DNA from: Acholeplasmatales bacterium
GTDB taxonomy: Bacteria; Bacillota_I; Bacilli_A; Acholeplasmatales; Anaeroplasmataceae
Direction of reading: 5' to 3'
DNA length: 10,217 bases
NCBI GenBank assembly: GCA_017388605.1
Contig: JAFPIE010000152.1
Location: 1 to 10,217, forward strand
In this document: positions 1-7,780 of the stretch, in pieces
Position numbering within the stretch: the stretch's first letter is position 1
Layout of the letters: each line of letters starts with the position of its first letter
Made by a program: the position numbers and the translations under genes
Notes under the pieces: generated by a model
Database searches by the model: none
What the model saw: only the letters and a program-made list of their open reading frames with translations
Told to the model about the DNA's origin: nothing

Positions 1-1
1 C

Positions 2-1303
2 TCAAGCCAGGCAGATGAAATTCAGCGTGAGCTTGATAAGCTAATTAAGGATGATCCATCCTTGAAGAAATATTTCCAAGAGGATATTGATGAGCCATTT
101 TTTATTAAGAATCTAGAAACCGTACAGGGTGATGAAAGAGATAGAATTATCTTCTCAATATGCTATGCATATAACGAGGATGGTAAATTCATGCAAAGAT
201 TTGGTCCATTAAATGTTAAGGGTGGAGAAAGAAGATTAAATGTTGCGGTAACTAGAGCGAAGTATAATGTATCTATTGTATCCTCTATTAGATATACAGA
301 TATTAAAACAAATACAAGCTCAAAGGGTGCTTTACTATTAAGAGATTACCTTGAATTTGCTGAAAATGTTGTTGCAGCAAAGAATTATACAGAGGAATCG
401 AATGGTATTATAAGATCCGTTCAGGAATACCTAGAATCCTTAGGCTATACGGTTTTACCTCAGTATGGCTCTAGTGCATTTAAGGTTGACCTTGCGGTTA
501 AAAAGGATGAGGATTTCATTATGGCCATTATGATTGATGGTAAGAGTGAATATTCCGATAATGTTACAGATACCTATAGACTTGAAAAGCTATTGCTTGA
601 GCGTCAGGGCTGGAAATATTTTAAGCTTTTCGCAACCAATTGGGTAGAAAACCAAGAGGCAGAAAAGCAAAGATTATTCGATGCGTTAACGCATGATGAG
701 GATGAGGCTACCGATGCAATTACCGTTAAGATGCATGATAGTGATGAAGAGGTAGATACCTATTTAAGAGAGGATAATACAGTAGATGTAGATGATTTCA
801 ACTTCGAAAGCTATAGAAGGTTAGATTTATTTACATCAAGAAAATCTCTTCAAAAGGGTATAGGACCTTTAGTTGAGGCATTAATTGGTGCTGAAGGACC
901 AATTCATAGAGAATATCTTTATAAGAGAGTTGCAAATATTATGGAAAAGGAAAAGCCAAATAAGGAAATTAAAACACAGGTGGATGATAATATTCCAGCT
1001 AAGGTTTTAAGAATGGGCGATTTCTTTATGAATTATGATCAAATGAGTAAAATTAAGCTAAGACTTAATTCAGACCGTGAGGCAAACCAAATTTATGTAG
1101 ATGAATATATGGATGGTATTATTGGTGTTGTAACAAAACAAAATGGTATTACAGTCCAAGGCTGCTATAAAACTTTAGTTCAGATTTTAGGCTTTGATAA
1201 GGTTGCGGCATCGACAAGAAAAATACTTGATGAAGCACTAGAATCCTTAATTCACAATAAGAGAATCGAAAGAAGAGTAGATAATTTATATCTAATCGTT
1301 TAA
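2..1303 (+). CDS. C-terminal part of a large SF1 helicase with nuclease-like and DUF3320-like domains (5' truncated by window)
   Basis: The frame is open from the window edge, so this is the last 433 codons of a larger gene; the TTG at 62 has no ribosome binding site and is not the start. Helicase motif V (VQGDERD, nt 122-142) and motif VI (GGERRLNVAVTRAK, nt 221-262) are those of superfamily I helicases of the DUF4011/Upf1-like group. Next comes a Vsr-like endonuclease fold of the MTES_1575 type at about nt 410-690: VDLAV with Asp at 488-490, IDG at 533-541, and a RQGW...NW ending. A DUF3320-like region follows (about nt 829-1075), then a helical tail. Family members are usually well over 1000 residues and many sit in defence or mobile loci, though here the 3' neighbours are housekeeping genes. 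In the usual 'GIECDG' block the Glu is replaced by Met (nt 530-532), so nuclease activity is doubtful. A hairpin terminator follows directly. Confidence 0.85.
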   Translation, partial: SSQADEIQRELDKLIKDDPSLKKYFQEDIDEPFFIKNLETVQGDERDRIIFSICYAYNEDGKFMQRFGPLNVKGGERRLNVAVTRAKYNVSIVSSIRYTDIKTNTSSKGALLLRDYLEFAENVVAAKNYTEESNGIIRSVQEYLESLGYTVLPQYGSSAFKVDLAVKKDEDFIMAIMIDGKSEYSDNVTDTYRLEKLLLERQGWKYFKLFATNWVENQEAEKQRLFDALTHDEDEATDAITVKMHDSDEEVDTYLREDNTVDVDDFNFESYRRLDLFTSRKSLQKGIGPLVEALIGAEGPIHREYLYKRVANIMEKEKPNKEIKTQVDDNIPAKVLRMGDFFMNYDQMSKIKLRLNSDREANQIYVDEYMDGIIGVVTKQNGITVQGCYKTLVQILGFDKVAASTRKILDEALESLIHNKRIERRVDNLYLIV

Positions 1304-1330
1304 GAGGAGGATTATATCCTCCTTTTTCTT
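1302..1330 (+). terminator. Intrinsic terminator of the helicase gene
   Basis: A perfect 8-bp stem AGGAGGAT (1305-1312) / ATCCTCCT (1316-1323) with a 3-nt loop is followed by TTTTTCTT. The stem can extend outward by a G-T pair and A-T pairs. It begins within the stop codon of the helicase gene. Confidence 0.9.
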
Positions 1331-1357
1331 GTAGAATAGTGCTAAATTCAGTATAAT
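1329..1357 (+). promoter_or_regulatory. Sigma-A-type promoter for the four-gene operon
   Basis: A perfect -10 TATAAT (1352-1357) lies 17 nt after TTGTAG (1329-1334), which keeps the TTG of the -35 consensus. The -35 overlaps the T tract of the preceding terminator. Transcription would start near 1364, close to the ribosome binding site at 1369-1373 of the next gene. Confidence 0.65.
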
Positions 1358-1378
1358 AGTAAGAAAATGAGGGATATT

Positions 1379-1894
1379 ATGGAAAATTATTTTGCTTATT
1401 ATAAGGGTTATAAAGAAAATAAGAATATAAGAAATACAAATCCAATTTTGGTTTTAGCTAGTACTATATTACTCCTATTAACCTTAGCTTCAGGCCTCTT
1501 AGGTATTATCCTTAGCTTAGCTAAGGGGAAAAGCTTTAGTGAAATATTTAGCTTAGCCCCTATTTTGGTTATTATGACATTTTTATCCATGCTTTTTGTA
1601 ATACCAAATTTTCTATTTTATTTATATTTAATAAAAAGTAAAAAAGAGAAGGCTACATGGAAGAATATTAAGGTATATTTAGAGGATAATGAGGAAATTA
1701 GCATACAGTCTAAGATAGATCAAGATATCCTTTATTTAAAAACATGGAAGATAATTTTTATTCGTAAAGAGGATATAGAAGAAATTATAAGAGAGGATAA
1801 AATCAAAATGATTTTTCATTTTGATAAGGAATATTATATTTTATTTAATGCTATCGATTTTGATGCATTAAATTTTGGGAGGTGTTTTTCTTGA
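1379..1894 (+). CDS. Two-helix membrane protein, possibly YcxB-like
   Basis: A 171-residue protein of unknown function. Hydrophobic segments at about residues 22-47 and 60-84 form two membrane helices joined by a short Lys/Ser loop; an aromatic N-terminus (residues 1-20) precedes them. The C-terminal half (about 95-171) is soluble, charged and alternates in a beta-like pattern, resembling the layout of YcxB-like proteins (two helices plus a beta-rich cytosolic domain), but I see no diagnostic motif. I chose ATG 1379 because GAGGG (1369-1373) is 5 nt upstream; the in-frame ATG at 1367 would lie almost at the predicted transcription start. It is the first gene of the operon. Its stop shares TTGA with the TTG start of the next gene, a 4-nt overlap that suggests translational coupling. 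Confidence 0.75.
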   Translation: MENYFAYYKGYKENKNIRNTNPILVLASTILLLLTLASGLLGIILSLAKGKSFSEIFSLAPILVIMTFLSMLFVIPNFLFYLYLIKSKKEKATWKNIKVYLEDNEEISIQSKIDQDILYLKTWKIIFIRKEDIEEIIREDKIKMIFHFDKEYYILFNAIDFDALNFGRCFS

Positions 1895-2727
1895 ATTTAG
1901 AGAAGGAAAAGAAAAAAGAGCTTAAAAGACAGGAGCGTCTTGAAAGAAAATCCTTAAAATTACAAAAAAAGGATGATAAGAAAGCCTATAAGGCTCATGA
2001 AAAGGTCTATATTGAAGAAGAAAAGGAAGAAAGAAGAAATGCTCCACTAACGGAAAGAGAGCTTGAAATTAGAAGAAAAAATGAAGCTCCAAAAAGAAGC
2101 GTGCTAGAGGAAATCGGTAATTCCGTTTCTCATGGCTTAGGTGCAGTATTCGGTATTGTTGCCTTAGTATTAATGCTTTTTAAAAGTGATACACCAATGA
2201 AGATTACAGGATCCATTGTATATGGTACATCTATGATTATCATGATGCTTATGAGCTGCCTATATCATGCTTGGAAGCATGGACTTAGAGTAAAAAGATT
2301 ATGGAGAAGATTTGATTATTCCTCCATCTATTTACTGATTGGTGGGACATTTGCACCACTACAGTTAGTTGAGCTTGGACAAAACCAAAATCAGCCACTT
2401 TGGGCTTGGATTTGGTTTGGTGTAATGTGGGGGCTAATTATCGTTGGTATTACCTTTGTATCTATTTTTGGTCCAGGAAGAACAAAGGCAATTAATTTCC
2501 CGCTATATTTTATTATCGGCTGGAGCGGGGTTATGTTCATTCCCGGCTGGTGGCAGTATAACCAGGCAATTCTTTGGTGGATTTTAGGTGGTGGAATTGT
2601 GTATTCCCTAGGTATGATTCCATTCGTATTAAAGAAGGTACCGGCAGCGCATTTTATTTTCCATTTATTTGTGGTTGCAGGCGCAATTACACAATTTATT
2701 GGTATTTATACCTGTGTATATATGTGA
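1891..2727 (+). CDS. Hemolysin III / PAQR-family membrane protein with charged N-terminal extension
   Basis: A seven-helix integral membrane protein of the HlyIII/YqfA branch of the PAQR superfamily; the bacterial function is not established, and the family is thought to be zinc-dependent membrane hydrolases. Family residues are present: E74, N77 and H81 (EIGNSVSH), S122 and H126 (SCLYH), D142 (FDYSSIY, usually DHSS in bacteria), and H254 and H258 (HFIFH). Membrane segments lie at about 85-97, 107-125, 143-160, 170-192, 203-220, 226-246 and 255-275. The first 66 or so residues are a Lys/Glu/Arg-rich, probably coiled-coil extension not seen in the usual 210-220-residue proteins; total length is 278. 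TTG 1891 is preferred because GGGAGG (1877-1882) is 8 nt upstream; the GTG at 1882 would overlap that site. It overlaps the upstream gene by 4 nt, and the next gene starts 8 nt after its stop. Confidence 0.88.
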   Translation: MNLEKEKKKELKRQERLERKSLKLQKKDDKKAYKAHEKVYIEEEKEERRNAPLTERELEIRRKNEAPKRSVLEEIGNSVSHGLGAVFGIVALVLMLFKSDTPMKITGSIVYGTSMIIMMLMSCLYHAWKHGLRVKRLWRRFDYSSIYLLIGGTFAPLQLVELGQNQNQPLWAWIWFGVMWGLIIVGITFVSIFGPGRTKAINFPLYFIIGWSGVMFIPGWWQYNQAILWWILGGGIVYSLGMIPFVLKKVPAAHFIFHLFVVAGAITQFIGIYTCVYM

Positions 2728-2735
2728 GGTTTTTT

Positions 2736-3362
2736 ATGAGTTTAGTAGAAGAAGCTTACGAATTTGCAAAAAAAGCCCACGAGGGGCAAAAAGATTTTGC
2801 AGGAAATGATTATATAACACATCCTATTTTTGTTGCAGAGCATTTAGATAGCGATATATTAAAGATATGTGGATATCTACATGATACGGTTGAGGATACA
2901 AATGCTACCTTAGAGGAAATAGATAAAATCTTTGGTAGTGAGGTTATGAGCGCTATAGATGCACTTACGAAAAGAGATGGTGAGGATTATTTAGGATATA
3001 TCGAAAGATTAATGAAAAATCCTATTGCCATATCTGTTAAAAGAATGGATTTAATTCACAATATGGATTTATCTAGAGTGCCTAACGTTTTAGGTAAGGA
3101 TTTATTTAGAATAGAGAATAAATATAAGCCTGCCTATAGAATGATTACAGGACATAATTTATTGTTATCTGAACAGCTAGACACTAAATTATCTGATTAT
3201 GAATTACGTCATTTATTATTTAATATCTTATCGAAAAGATTGAAATTTGAAAGAATAGATTCCAATATTGAATATATCCTAAAGGGATATTCCAATGCAA
3301 TTTCAGATCCTTTAAGGGCTTATATTGAAGGAGTATTAAAAGATGAAATATTATGCGATTAA
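2736..3362 (+). CDS. HD-domain hydrolase, MESH1 / SpoT-hydrolase-like
   Basis: A 208-residue cytosolic protein whose first about 115 residues match the HD hydrolase domain of RelA/SpoT and the small MESH1-type enzymes. Metal ligands are H29 (YITHP), H49-D50 (YLHDTVEDT) and D105 (KRMDLIHN), with E53-D54 and N109 as further active-site residues. The family hydrolyses (p)ppGpp or, in some members, NADPH or other phosphorylated nucleotides. No synthetase, TGS or ACT domain follows, so it is hydrolase-only at most. The C-terminal about 80 residues are helical and unassigned. ATG 2736 has TGAGGT at 2725-2730 with good spacing; the longer open frame upstream lies inside the hemolysin gene and is not coding. 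Its last 20 nt overlap the RNase H gene. The substrate cannot be told from sequence. Confidence 0.85.
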   Translation: MSLVEEAYEFAKKAHEGQKDFAGNDYITHPIFVAEHLDSDILKICGYLHDTVEDTNATLEEIDKIFGSEVMSAIDALTKRDGEDYLGYIERLMKNPIAISVKRMDLIHNMDLSRVPNVLGKDLFRIENKYKPAYRMITGHNLLLSEQLDTKLSDYELRHLLFNILSKRLKFERIDSNIEYILKGYSNAISDPLRAYIEGVLKDEILCD

Positions 3363-3921
3363 GGATGATGTTAACCATGAAATTGTAGATTCATGGGATT
3401 TATGTAAGGAGCATTTAAAGAATTATACAAAGCCACAATATAAATCCTTTAAGAGTCTAGAAGAGGCAGAGGCCTTCATAAATGATGAAATTCTAGATGA
3501 TAATATAACTGCCCCAAAGGCCTATATTGATGGATCCTTTGATAGTAAAACGAATGCATATTCCTTTGGTGGAGTTTTAATTATTGATGGTAAGGAATAT
3601 CCATATAAAAAGAAATTTGAACCAGATGAATATTCCTCCTTAAGAAATGTTGCAGGAGAAATTCAAGGGGCAGGATTTATTATTGCATATGCCGTAAAAA
3701 AGGGCATAAAGGAATTACATATTTTTTATGATTATTTAGGCATTGAAAAATGGTTTACTCATGAATGGAAGGCCAATAGTAAAATTGCGATTGATTACCA
3801 ATTATTAGCGGAAAGAGTAAAGGATAGAATTAAGGTTTATTTCCATAAGGTAAAAAGCCATACGAATAATCATTATAACGATTATGCAGATAAGCTTGCA
3901 AAGGAAGCATTAGGACTATAG
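3343..3921 (+). CDS. rnhA: Ribonuclease H with N-terminal viroplasmin-like domain
   Basis: A 192-residue RNase H1-type enzyme that degrades RNA in RNA-DNA hybrids (R-loops, primers). Residues 1-47 form a caulimovirus viroplasmin-like (RHBD) domain that binds hybrids: KYYAIKDD, a conserved Trp at 18, and YKSFKSLEEAEAF. Catalytic carboxylates are D63 (AYIDGSF), E106 (NVAGEIQGA), D130 (IFYDYLG) and D183 (DYADKLAKEA), plus the mobile His H173 (VKSHT). All are present, so it should be active. ATG 3343 has AAGGAG at 3328-3333, 9 nt upstream, inside the HD hydrolase gene, which it overlaps by 20 nt. It is the last gene of the operon, and a terminator begins in its stop codon. Confidence 0.93.
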   Translation: MKYYAIKDDVNHEIVDSWDLCKEHLKNYTKPQYKSFKSLEEAEAFINDEILDDNITAPKAYIDGSFDSKTNAYSFGGVLIIDGKEYPYKKKFEPDEYSSLRNVAGEIQGAGFIIAYAVKKGIKELHIFYDYLGIEKWFTHEWKANSKIAIDYQLLAERVKDRIKVYFHKVKSHTNNHYNDYADKLAKEALGL

Positions 3922-3945
3922 ACGGTATATCCGTCTTTTGTTTTT
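3920..3945 (+). terminator. Intrinsic terminator of the membrane protein-to-RNase H operon
   Basis: Stem AGACGG (3920-3925) / CCGTCT (3931-3936) with a 5-nt TATAT loop, followed by TTTGTTTTT. It starts within the RNase H stop codon. Confidence 0.85.
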
Positions 3946-3953
3946 AAAGTAAA

Positions 3954-3972
3954 TCATATATAATATATATGA
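3954..3972 (+). promoter_or_regulatory. uvrB promoter -10 box inside a 19-bp palindrome (candidate operator)
   Basis: TATAAT (3959-3964) is the likely uvrB -10 box; the -35 region is weak (TTGTTT at 3938-3943 is only 15 nt away). The -10 lies within TCATATATA (3954-3962) and its exact reverse complement TATATATGA (3964-3972), separated by one A. It is not the Bacillota LexA box (GAAC-N4-GTTC), so SOS control in the classical form is not supported. The sequence is AT-repetitive, so chance is possible. Confidence 0.45.
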
Positions 3973-3992
3973 CTTTTTAAGGAGGGCTACAT

Positions 3993-5954
3993 ATGTTTAA
4001 GATATCATCCAAATATATGCCAACAGGAGATCAGCCAGAGGCAATTGATTCCATTGTTGAAAAATTTAATCATGGCGAAAAAAGACAAACCTTGCTTGGT
4101 GTTACTGGATCTGGTAAAACCTTTACTATGGCTAATGTCATTAAACGTATTGGTAAGCCAACCTTAGTTTTAGCACATAATAAAACATTAGCAGGACAGC
4201 TATATAATGAATTTAAGGATTTATTTCCAGAAAATCATGTAGAATATTTTATTTCCTATTATGATTATTATCAGCCAGAGGCTTATGTAGTATCCTCAGA
4301 TACCTATATAGAAAAGGATGCTCAAATCAATGATGAAATTGATGAGATGAGGCATGCGGCAACAGCGGCATTAATGGATTATAAGGATGTTATAGTTATT
4401 GCGTCAGTATCCTGTATTTATGGTATAGGTGATCCTAGTGATTATAAGGATTCTATGCTATGCATAAGGGTTGGTGAATCCTACCCTAGAAAGAAGCTCT
4501 ACCAAAGGCTTGTGGAAATGCAATTTGAAAGAAATGATTTCGAATTTAAAAGAGGAACATTCAGATATCGTGGAGATGTACTTGAAATCATTCCACCATC
4601 AGAGCATTCTAAGGGAATAAAAATAGAATTCTTTGATGATGAGGTTGAGCGTATTCGTACCTTCGATTGTGTGACTGGTAAAGCAATTGAGGATGTAATG
4701 TTTGCTAATGTATTTGCAGCAACGCACTTTGTTACGAATAAGAATAAGCTCGAAGAGGCTTTAAGACGAATTAGAGAAGAGCTTAAGGTGACGAAGGAAA
4801 AATTTATTATGGAAGGAAAGCCACTTGAGGCAGAAAGAATTGAGCAAAGAACAAAATACGATTTGGAAATGCTTGAGCAAACGGGTAGTTGTAGTGGTGT
4901 TGAAAATTATTCAAGGCATTTAGCCTTACGAGGGGAAGGGGAAACTCCTGCAACCTTACTCGATTTCTTTCCTGATGATTTTTTACTTATTGTCGATGAA
5001 TCCCATGTTACGCTTCCTCAGGTAAGGGGTATGTATAATGGAGATAGAGCGAGAAAAATGAATTTAGTGAATTATGGATTCCGTCTTCCTAGTGCACTAG
5101 ATAATAGACCCTTAAAATTTGAGGAATTTGATGCAAAGCTAGATAAGGCACTCTTCGTTTCTGCAACTCCTGCAGAATTTGAATCAAAATACCCAATTAC
5201 AGAGCAAATCATAAGACCTACAGGATTATTAGATCCAATTATTGAGATTAGAAAAACCCTAGGTCAGGTTGATGATATCTATGCAGAAATTATAGAGCAT
5301 GCAAAAAAGAATGAAAGAGTATTAGTTACAACCCTTACGATTAAGATGAGTGAGGATTTAACGGATTATTTAAAGAAAATGGGATGCAAGGTTGCATACC
5401 TACATTCCGAAATTAAAGCCTTAGAGCGTCTTGAAATTTTAAGAAGCCTAAGAGAGGGTAAGTATGATGTCTTAGTAGGTATTAATCTATTAAGAGAGGG
5501 TCTAGATTTACCTGAGGTTTCCCTGGTTTGTATTTTAGATGCGGATAAGCAAGGCTTCTTAAGAAGCGAAAGAAGCTTAATTCAAACGATTGGTAGAGCG
5601 GCAAGAAATGCAAATGGTAGGGTAATCCTTTATGCTGATACGATTAGTGATGCTATGAGAGTTGCTATTGATGAAACAAAAAGAAGAAGAACAATTCAAA
5701 ATAACTATAATGTCGAGCACGGAATTACTCCAAAAACAATTATTAAGGAAATTCCTAAGTCATTAACAGTTAAGAAAATGGATGGGATCGATGAAGCAAT
5801 TTCAAATGAATACCATAAGAATATGACTAAGGAAGAAAAGGAATATTTAATTTTAGAATTAGAAGAGGAAATGAAGGCCTATGCAAAGGATTTAAATTTC
5901 GAAGCAGCAGCCCAAATAAGAGATGCTATTTTAGAGCTTAAGGCTCAAAAATAA
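3993..5954 (+). CDS. uvrB: UvrABC system protein B
   Basis: Excinuclease subunit B of nucleotide excision repair: it receives damaged DNA from UvrA, opens and verifies the lesion, and recruits UvrC. All parts are present in 653 residues, the usual length. Walker A GVTGSGKT is at 36-43; the damage-probing beta-hairpin with its Tyr cluster ([13 protein letters not shown]) is at about 88-112; the DESH Walker B box is at 335-338; helicase motifs V ([13 protein letters not shown]) and VI (QTIGRAAR, 531-538) follow; and the C-terminal UVR motif that binds UvrC is at about 613-648 ([11 protein letters not shown]). ATG 3993 has AAGGAGGG at 3979-3986. uvrA does not follow, unlike the common uvrB-uvrA pair; instead the rRNA methyltransferase starts 13 nt after the stop and probably shares the transcript. 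Confidence 0.98.
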   Translation: MFKISSKYMPTGDQPEAIDSIVEKFNHGEKRQTLLGVTGSGKTFTMANVIKRIGKPTLVLAHNKTLAGQLYNEFKDLFPENHVEYFISYYDYYQPEAYVVSSDTYIEKDAQINDEIDEMRHAATAALMDYKDVIVIASVSCIYGIGDPSDYKDSMLCIRVGESYPRKKLYQRLVEMQFERNDFEFKRGTFRYRGDVLEIIPPSEHSKGIKIEFFDDEVERIRTFDCVTGKAIEDVMFANVFAATHFVTNKNKLEEALRRIREELKVTKEKFIMEGKPLEAERIEQRTKYDLEMLEQTGSCSGVENYSRHLALRGEGETPATLLDFFPDDFLLIVDESHVTLPQVRGMYNGDRARKMNLVNYGFRLPSALDNRPLKFEEFDAKLDKALFVSATPAEFESKYPITEQIIRPTGLLDPIIEIRKTLGQVDDIYAEIIEHAKKNERVLVTTLTIKMSEDLTDYLKKMGCKVAYLHSEIKALERLEILRSLREGKYDVLVGINLLREGLDLPEVSLVCILDADKQGFLRSERSLIQTIGRAARNANGRVILYADTISDAMRVAIDETKRRRTIQNNYNVEHGITPKTIIKEIPKSLTVKKMDGIDEAISNEYHKNMTKEEKEYLILELEEEMKAYAKDLNFEAAAQIRDAILELKAQK

Positions 5955-5967
5955 AGTGGAGGTACTT

Positions 5968-7305
5968 ATGGAAGTTGGTAGAGTCTATAAGGTATTAATT
6001 GAAGATTATGACATGAATGGCTATGGCGTATGCCATATTGAGTCAAAAGTCGTTTTTGTTATTGGTGCTCTAAAAGGGGAAACCGTAACAGCAAAAATTG
6101 AAAATATCCATAAAAAATATGCTTTTGCAAGCATTCAAGATATATTAATTCCATCCTCTGACAGACAAACCCCTGAATGTCCATATTATGAGATGTGCGG
6201 TGGGTGTGATATGATGCACATAAAATATGAGGTAGAATGTATGATTAAGGAAGGAAAGCTAAAGCAAACCTTTCGTAAGTTTAAGGATGTTGAATTTCAC
6301 CCTATTATTTCTGCAAGAAAAACCCTAGGGTATAGAAATAAGGTAATGATGCCATTTGCAGTGGATGCGGATTTAGATACCATTTATGGCTTCTTCGAAA
6401 AGAAAAGTCATAGAATTGTACCCATTGATCAGTGTATTATTTCAGATGATATCACAAATGATATCATTTATTATATCAATCGTTTTTTAAATATATTCCA
6501 TGTGAAGATTTATGATGAGGATACACATAAGGGATTATTTCGTGAGGTAATGATTCGTCATACAGCAACAAATGAATATATGGTTGTCATTGTTGCAACG
6601 CATGATTATGATTTTAGTGTTTTAGTAAAATATTTAGTTGAAGAATTTAAATGTATTAAATCCATTTATTTAAATATAAACCCAGAAAAAACAAATGTAG
6701 TTTTAGGAAATAAATATAAGCTATTATATGGTAATCCTGTAATTATAGAAAATATATTAACTCATAAATTTCAAGTATCTCCACAATCCTTTATGCAGGT
6801 CAATCATGACCAATGTGAAAGACTATATGCAGAAGCATTACGTCTTGCAGATTTAAGAAATGATATGACCGTGATTGACGCATACTGTGGCATGGGCTCC
6901 ATAACATTAAATATTGCAAGAAGAGTAAAAAAAGTATATGGTATTGAAATTGTTCCATCTGCAATAGAAAATGCAAAGGAAAACATGAAGCTTAATAATA
7001 TTTCAAATGCAGAATTTATTTGTGGTCCATGTGAGGACGAGATTATAAAGCTTGTAAATAAAGAAAAAATTGATGCTATATTTTTTGATCCACCTAGAAA
7101 AGGCTGTGATCAAAAGTTTTTAGATACTGTCATTCAAATGAAAATTCCACAAATTATATATATATCTTGTAATGTTGCAACATGTGCAAGAGACTGTACA
7201 TATCTAGAGGAAAATGGCTATAAGGTAATGGAGGCTACTCCAGTTGATTTGTTCTCTAGAACCTTACATACAGAAAGTATCATACTTTTAAACCGCAAAA
7301 ATTAA
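5968..7305 (+). CDS. rlmD: 23S rRNA (uracil-C5)-methyltransferase, RlmD/RlmCD type
   Basis: A SAM-dependent TrmA/RumA-family enzyme making 5-methyluridine in 23S rRNA; Gram-positive members (RlmCD) modify U747 and U1939. Its 445 residues contain an N-terminal TRAM RNA-binding domain (about 1-60), a 4Fe-4S site C71, C77, C80 and C156, FQVSPQSFMQVN (268-279), the SAM motif DAYCGMGS (304-311), FDPPRKG (373-379), nucleophile C401 in SCNVATCARD, and the general base E436 in HTES. I chose ATG 5968 because GTGGAGGT (5956-5963) is correctly spaced; the GTG at 5956 is part of that site. It follows uvrB in one transcription unit. RlmD, RlmC and the tRNA enzyme TrmA cannot be separated with certainty, but the Fe-S cysteines argue for the 23S group. 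Confidence 0.9.
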   Translation: MEVGRVYKVLIEDYDMNGYGVCHIESKVVFVIGALKGETVTAKIENIHKKYAFASIQDILIPSSDRQTPECPYYEMCGGCDMMHIKYEVECMIKEGKLKQTFRKFKDVEFHPIISARKTLGYRNKVMMPFAVDADLDTIYGFFEKKSHRIVPIDQCIISDDITNDIIYYINRFLNIFHVKIYDEDTHKGLFREVMIRHTATNEYMVVIVATHDYDFSVLVKYLVEEFKCIKSIYLNINPEKTNVVLGNKYKLLYGNPVIIENILTHKFQVSPQSFMQVNHDQCERLYAEALRLADLRNDMTVIDAYCGMGSITLNIARRVKKVYGIEIVPSAIENAKENMKLNNISNAEFICGPCEDEIIKLVNKEKIDAIFFDPPRKGCDQKFLDTVIQMKIPQIIYISCNVATCARDCTYLEENGYKVMEATPVDLFSRTLHTESIILLNRKN

Positions 7306-7306
7306 C

Positions 7307-7366
7307 AAAAAACTGCAAAAATATGCAATTTTAGTCATATTTTACAGTTTTTCTTTGCTTTTTTAA
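7307..7366 (+). terminator. AT-rich intrinsic terminator after the rRNA methyltransferase
   Basis: Arms AAAAACTG (7308-7315) and AAAATATG (7318-7325) pair with CATATTTT (7336-7343) and CAGTTTTT (7345-7352), with a small internal loop and a 10-nt apical loop, followed by a T-rich tail to 7364. The stem is weak in GC but long. It marks the end of the conserved region. Confidence 0.65.
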
Positions 7367-7449
7367 GAGATTACTCCAAATATATACAATGTCTCATGTA
7401 CCTTAATGTGTGTTTGTAATATCAATAATTAGTTATGTTGACACTATAG

Positions 7450-7689
7450 GGCATCAATAAAGTGGGTGATAAAGTGGGTGATAAAGTGGGTGATATAAAT
7501 CTTAACATCTCTCAAATAAAAGTACTGGCTGAAATAAGAAATAATCCAAATATCACTAAACCAGAATTGATGGTAAAATGTGATTTAGGAAAAACTTCAA
7601 TAGATAATATTATCTCATTTTTGAGAAAGAATAATATTATTGAAAGAGTTGGATCTAATAAGACTGGATATTGGAAAGTTAATGAATAA
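7450..7689 (+). pseudogene. 3' remnant of a COG2865 / AlbA_2-type ATP-binding protein (C-terminal winged helix)
   Basis: The open frame follows a TAG at 7447 and encodes about 79 residues: repeated VGDK units, then a winged-helix domain (ISQIKVLAEI, a recognition-helix region near GKTSIDNII, and a wing ending ERVGSNKTGYWKV). This VGDKVGD linker plus winged helix is the typical C-terminus of the 'divergent AAA/AlbA_2' transcriptional-regulator-like ATP-binding proteins (COG2865), normally around 400-500 residues. The AlbA_2 and ATPase domains are missing and nothing upstream in any frame resembles them. There is no convincing ribosome binding site; GTG 7462 has only AGGG at 7448-7451. It is either a dead remnant or, less likely, a small stand-alone DNA-binding protein (75 residues from GTG 7462). 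Confidence 0.7.
7459..7494 (+). repeat. Three perfect tandem 12-bp repeats encoding KVGD
   Basis: The unit AAAGTGGGTGAT occurs three times without mismatch (7459-7470, 7471-7482, 7483-7494), coding for K-V-G-D. Family members differ in the number of these units. The exact nucleotide identity points to recent slippage-type copy change. Confidence 0.9.
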
Positions 7690-7780
7690 ATATATTAATG
7701 ATAATAGATTTTATCATGAAAATGTATTTCTCAGATTATTACAATATTATGAGAATTATATAAGAAGGAGAAAATAGAAT

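Noticed and set aside
62..64. TTG as start of the first gene
   Set aside because: No ribosome binding site, and the frame is open to the window edge with sensible helicase sequence before it; the gene simply begins outside.
1408..1590. Minus-strand open frame of 60 codons
   Set aside because: Lies wholly inside the membrane protein gene, with no family features; a shadow.
2574..2735. Long 5' extension of the HD hydrolase frame
   Set aside because: Overlaps the conserved end of the hemolysin III gene; ATG 2736 has its own ribosome binding site and the HD domain begins there.
3954..3972. Classical LexA/SOS box at uvrB
   Set aside because: Lacks the GAAC-N4-GTTC core.
6804..6986. Minus-strand open frame of 60 codons
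   Set aside because: Inside the rRNA methyltransferase gene over its SAM motif; a shadow.
7438..7449. TTGACA as a promoter for the winged-helix remnant
   Set aside because: No -10 box 16-18 nt downstream; CTATAG follows immediately instead.
7459..7494. Tandem repeats as a CRISPR or iteron array
   Set aside because: No spacers, unit of 12 bp in frame, coding for the known KVGD linker.
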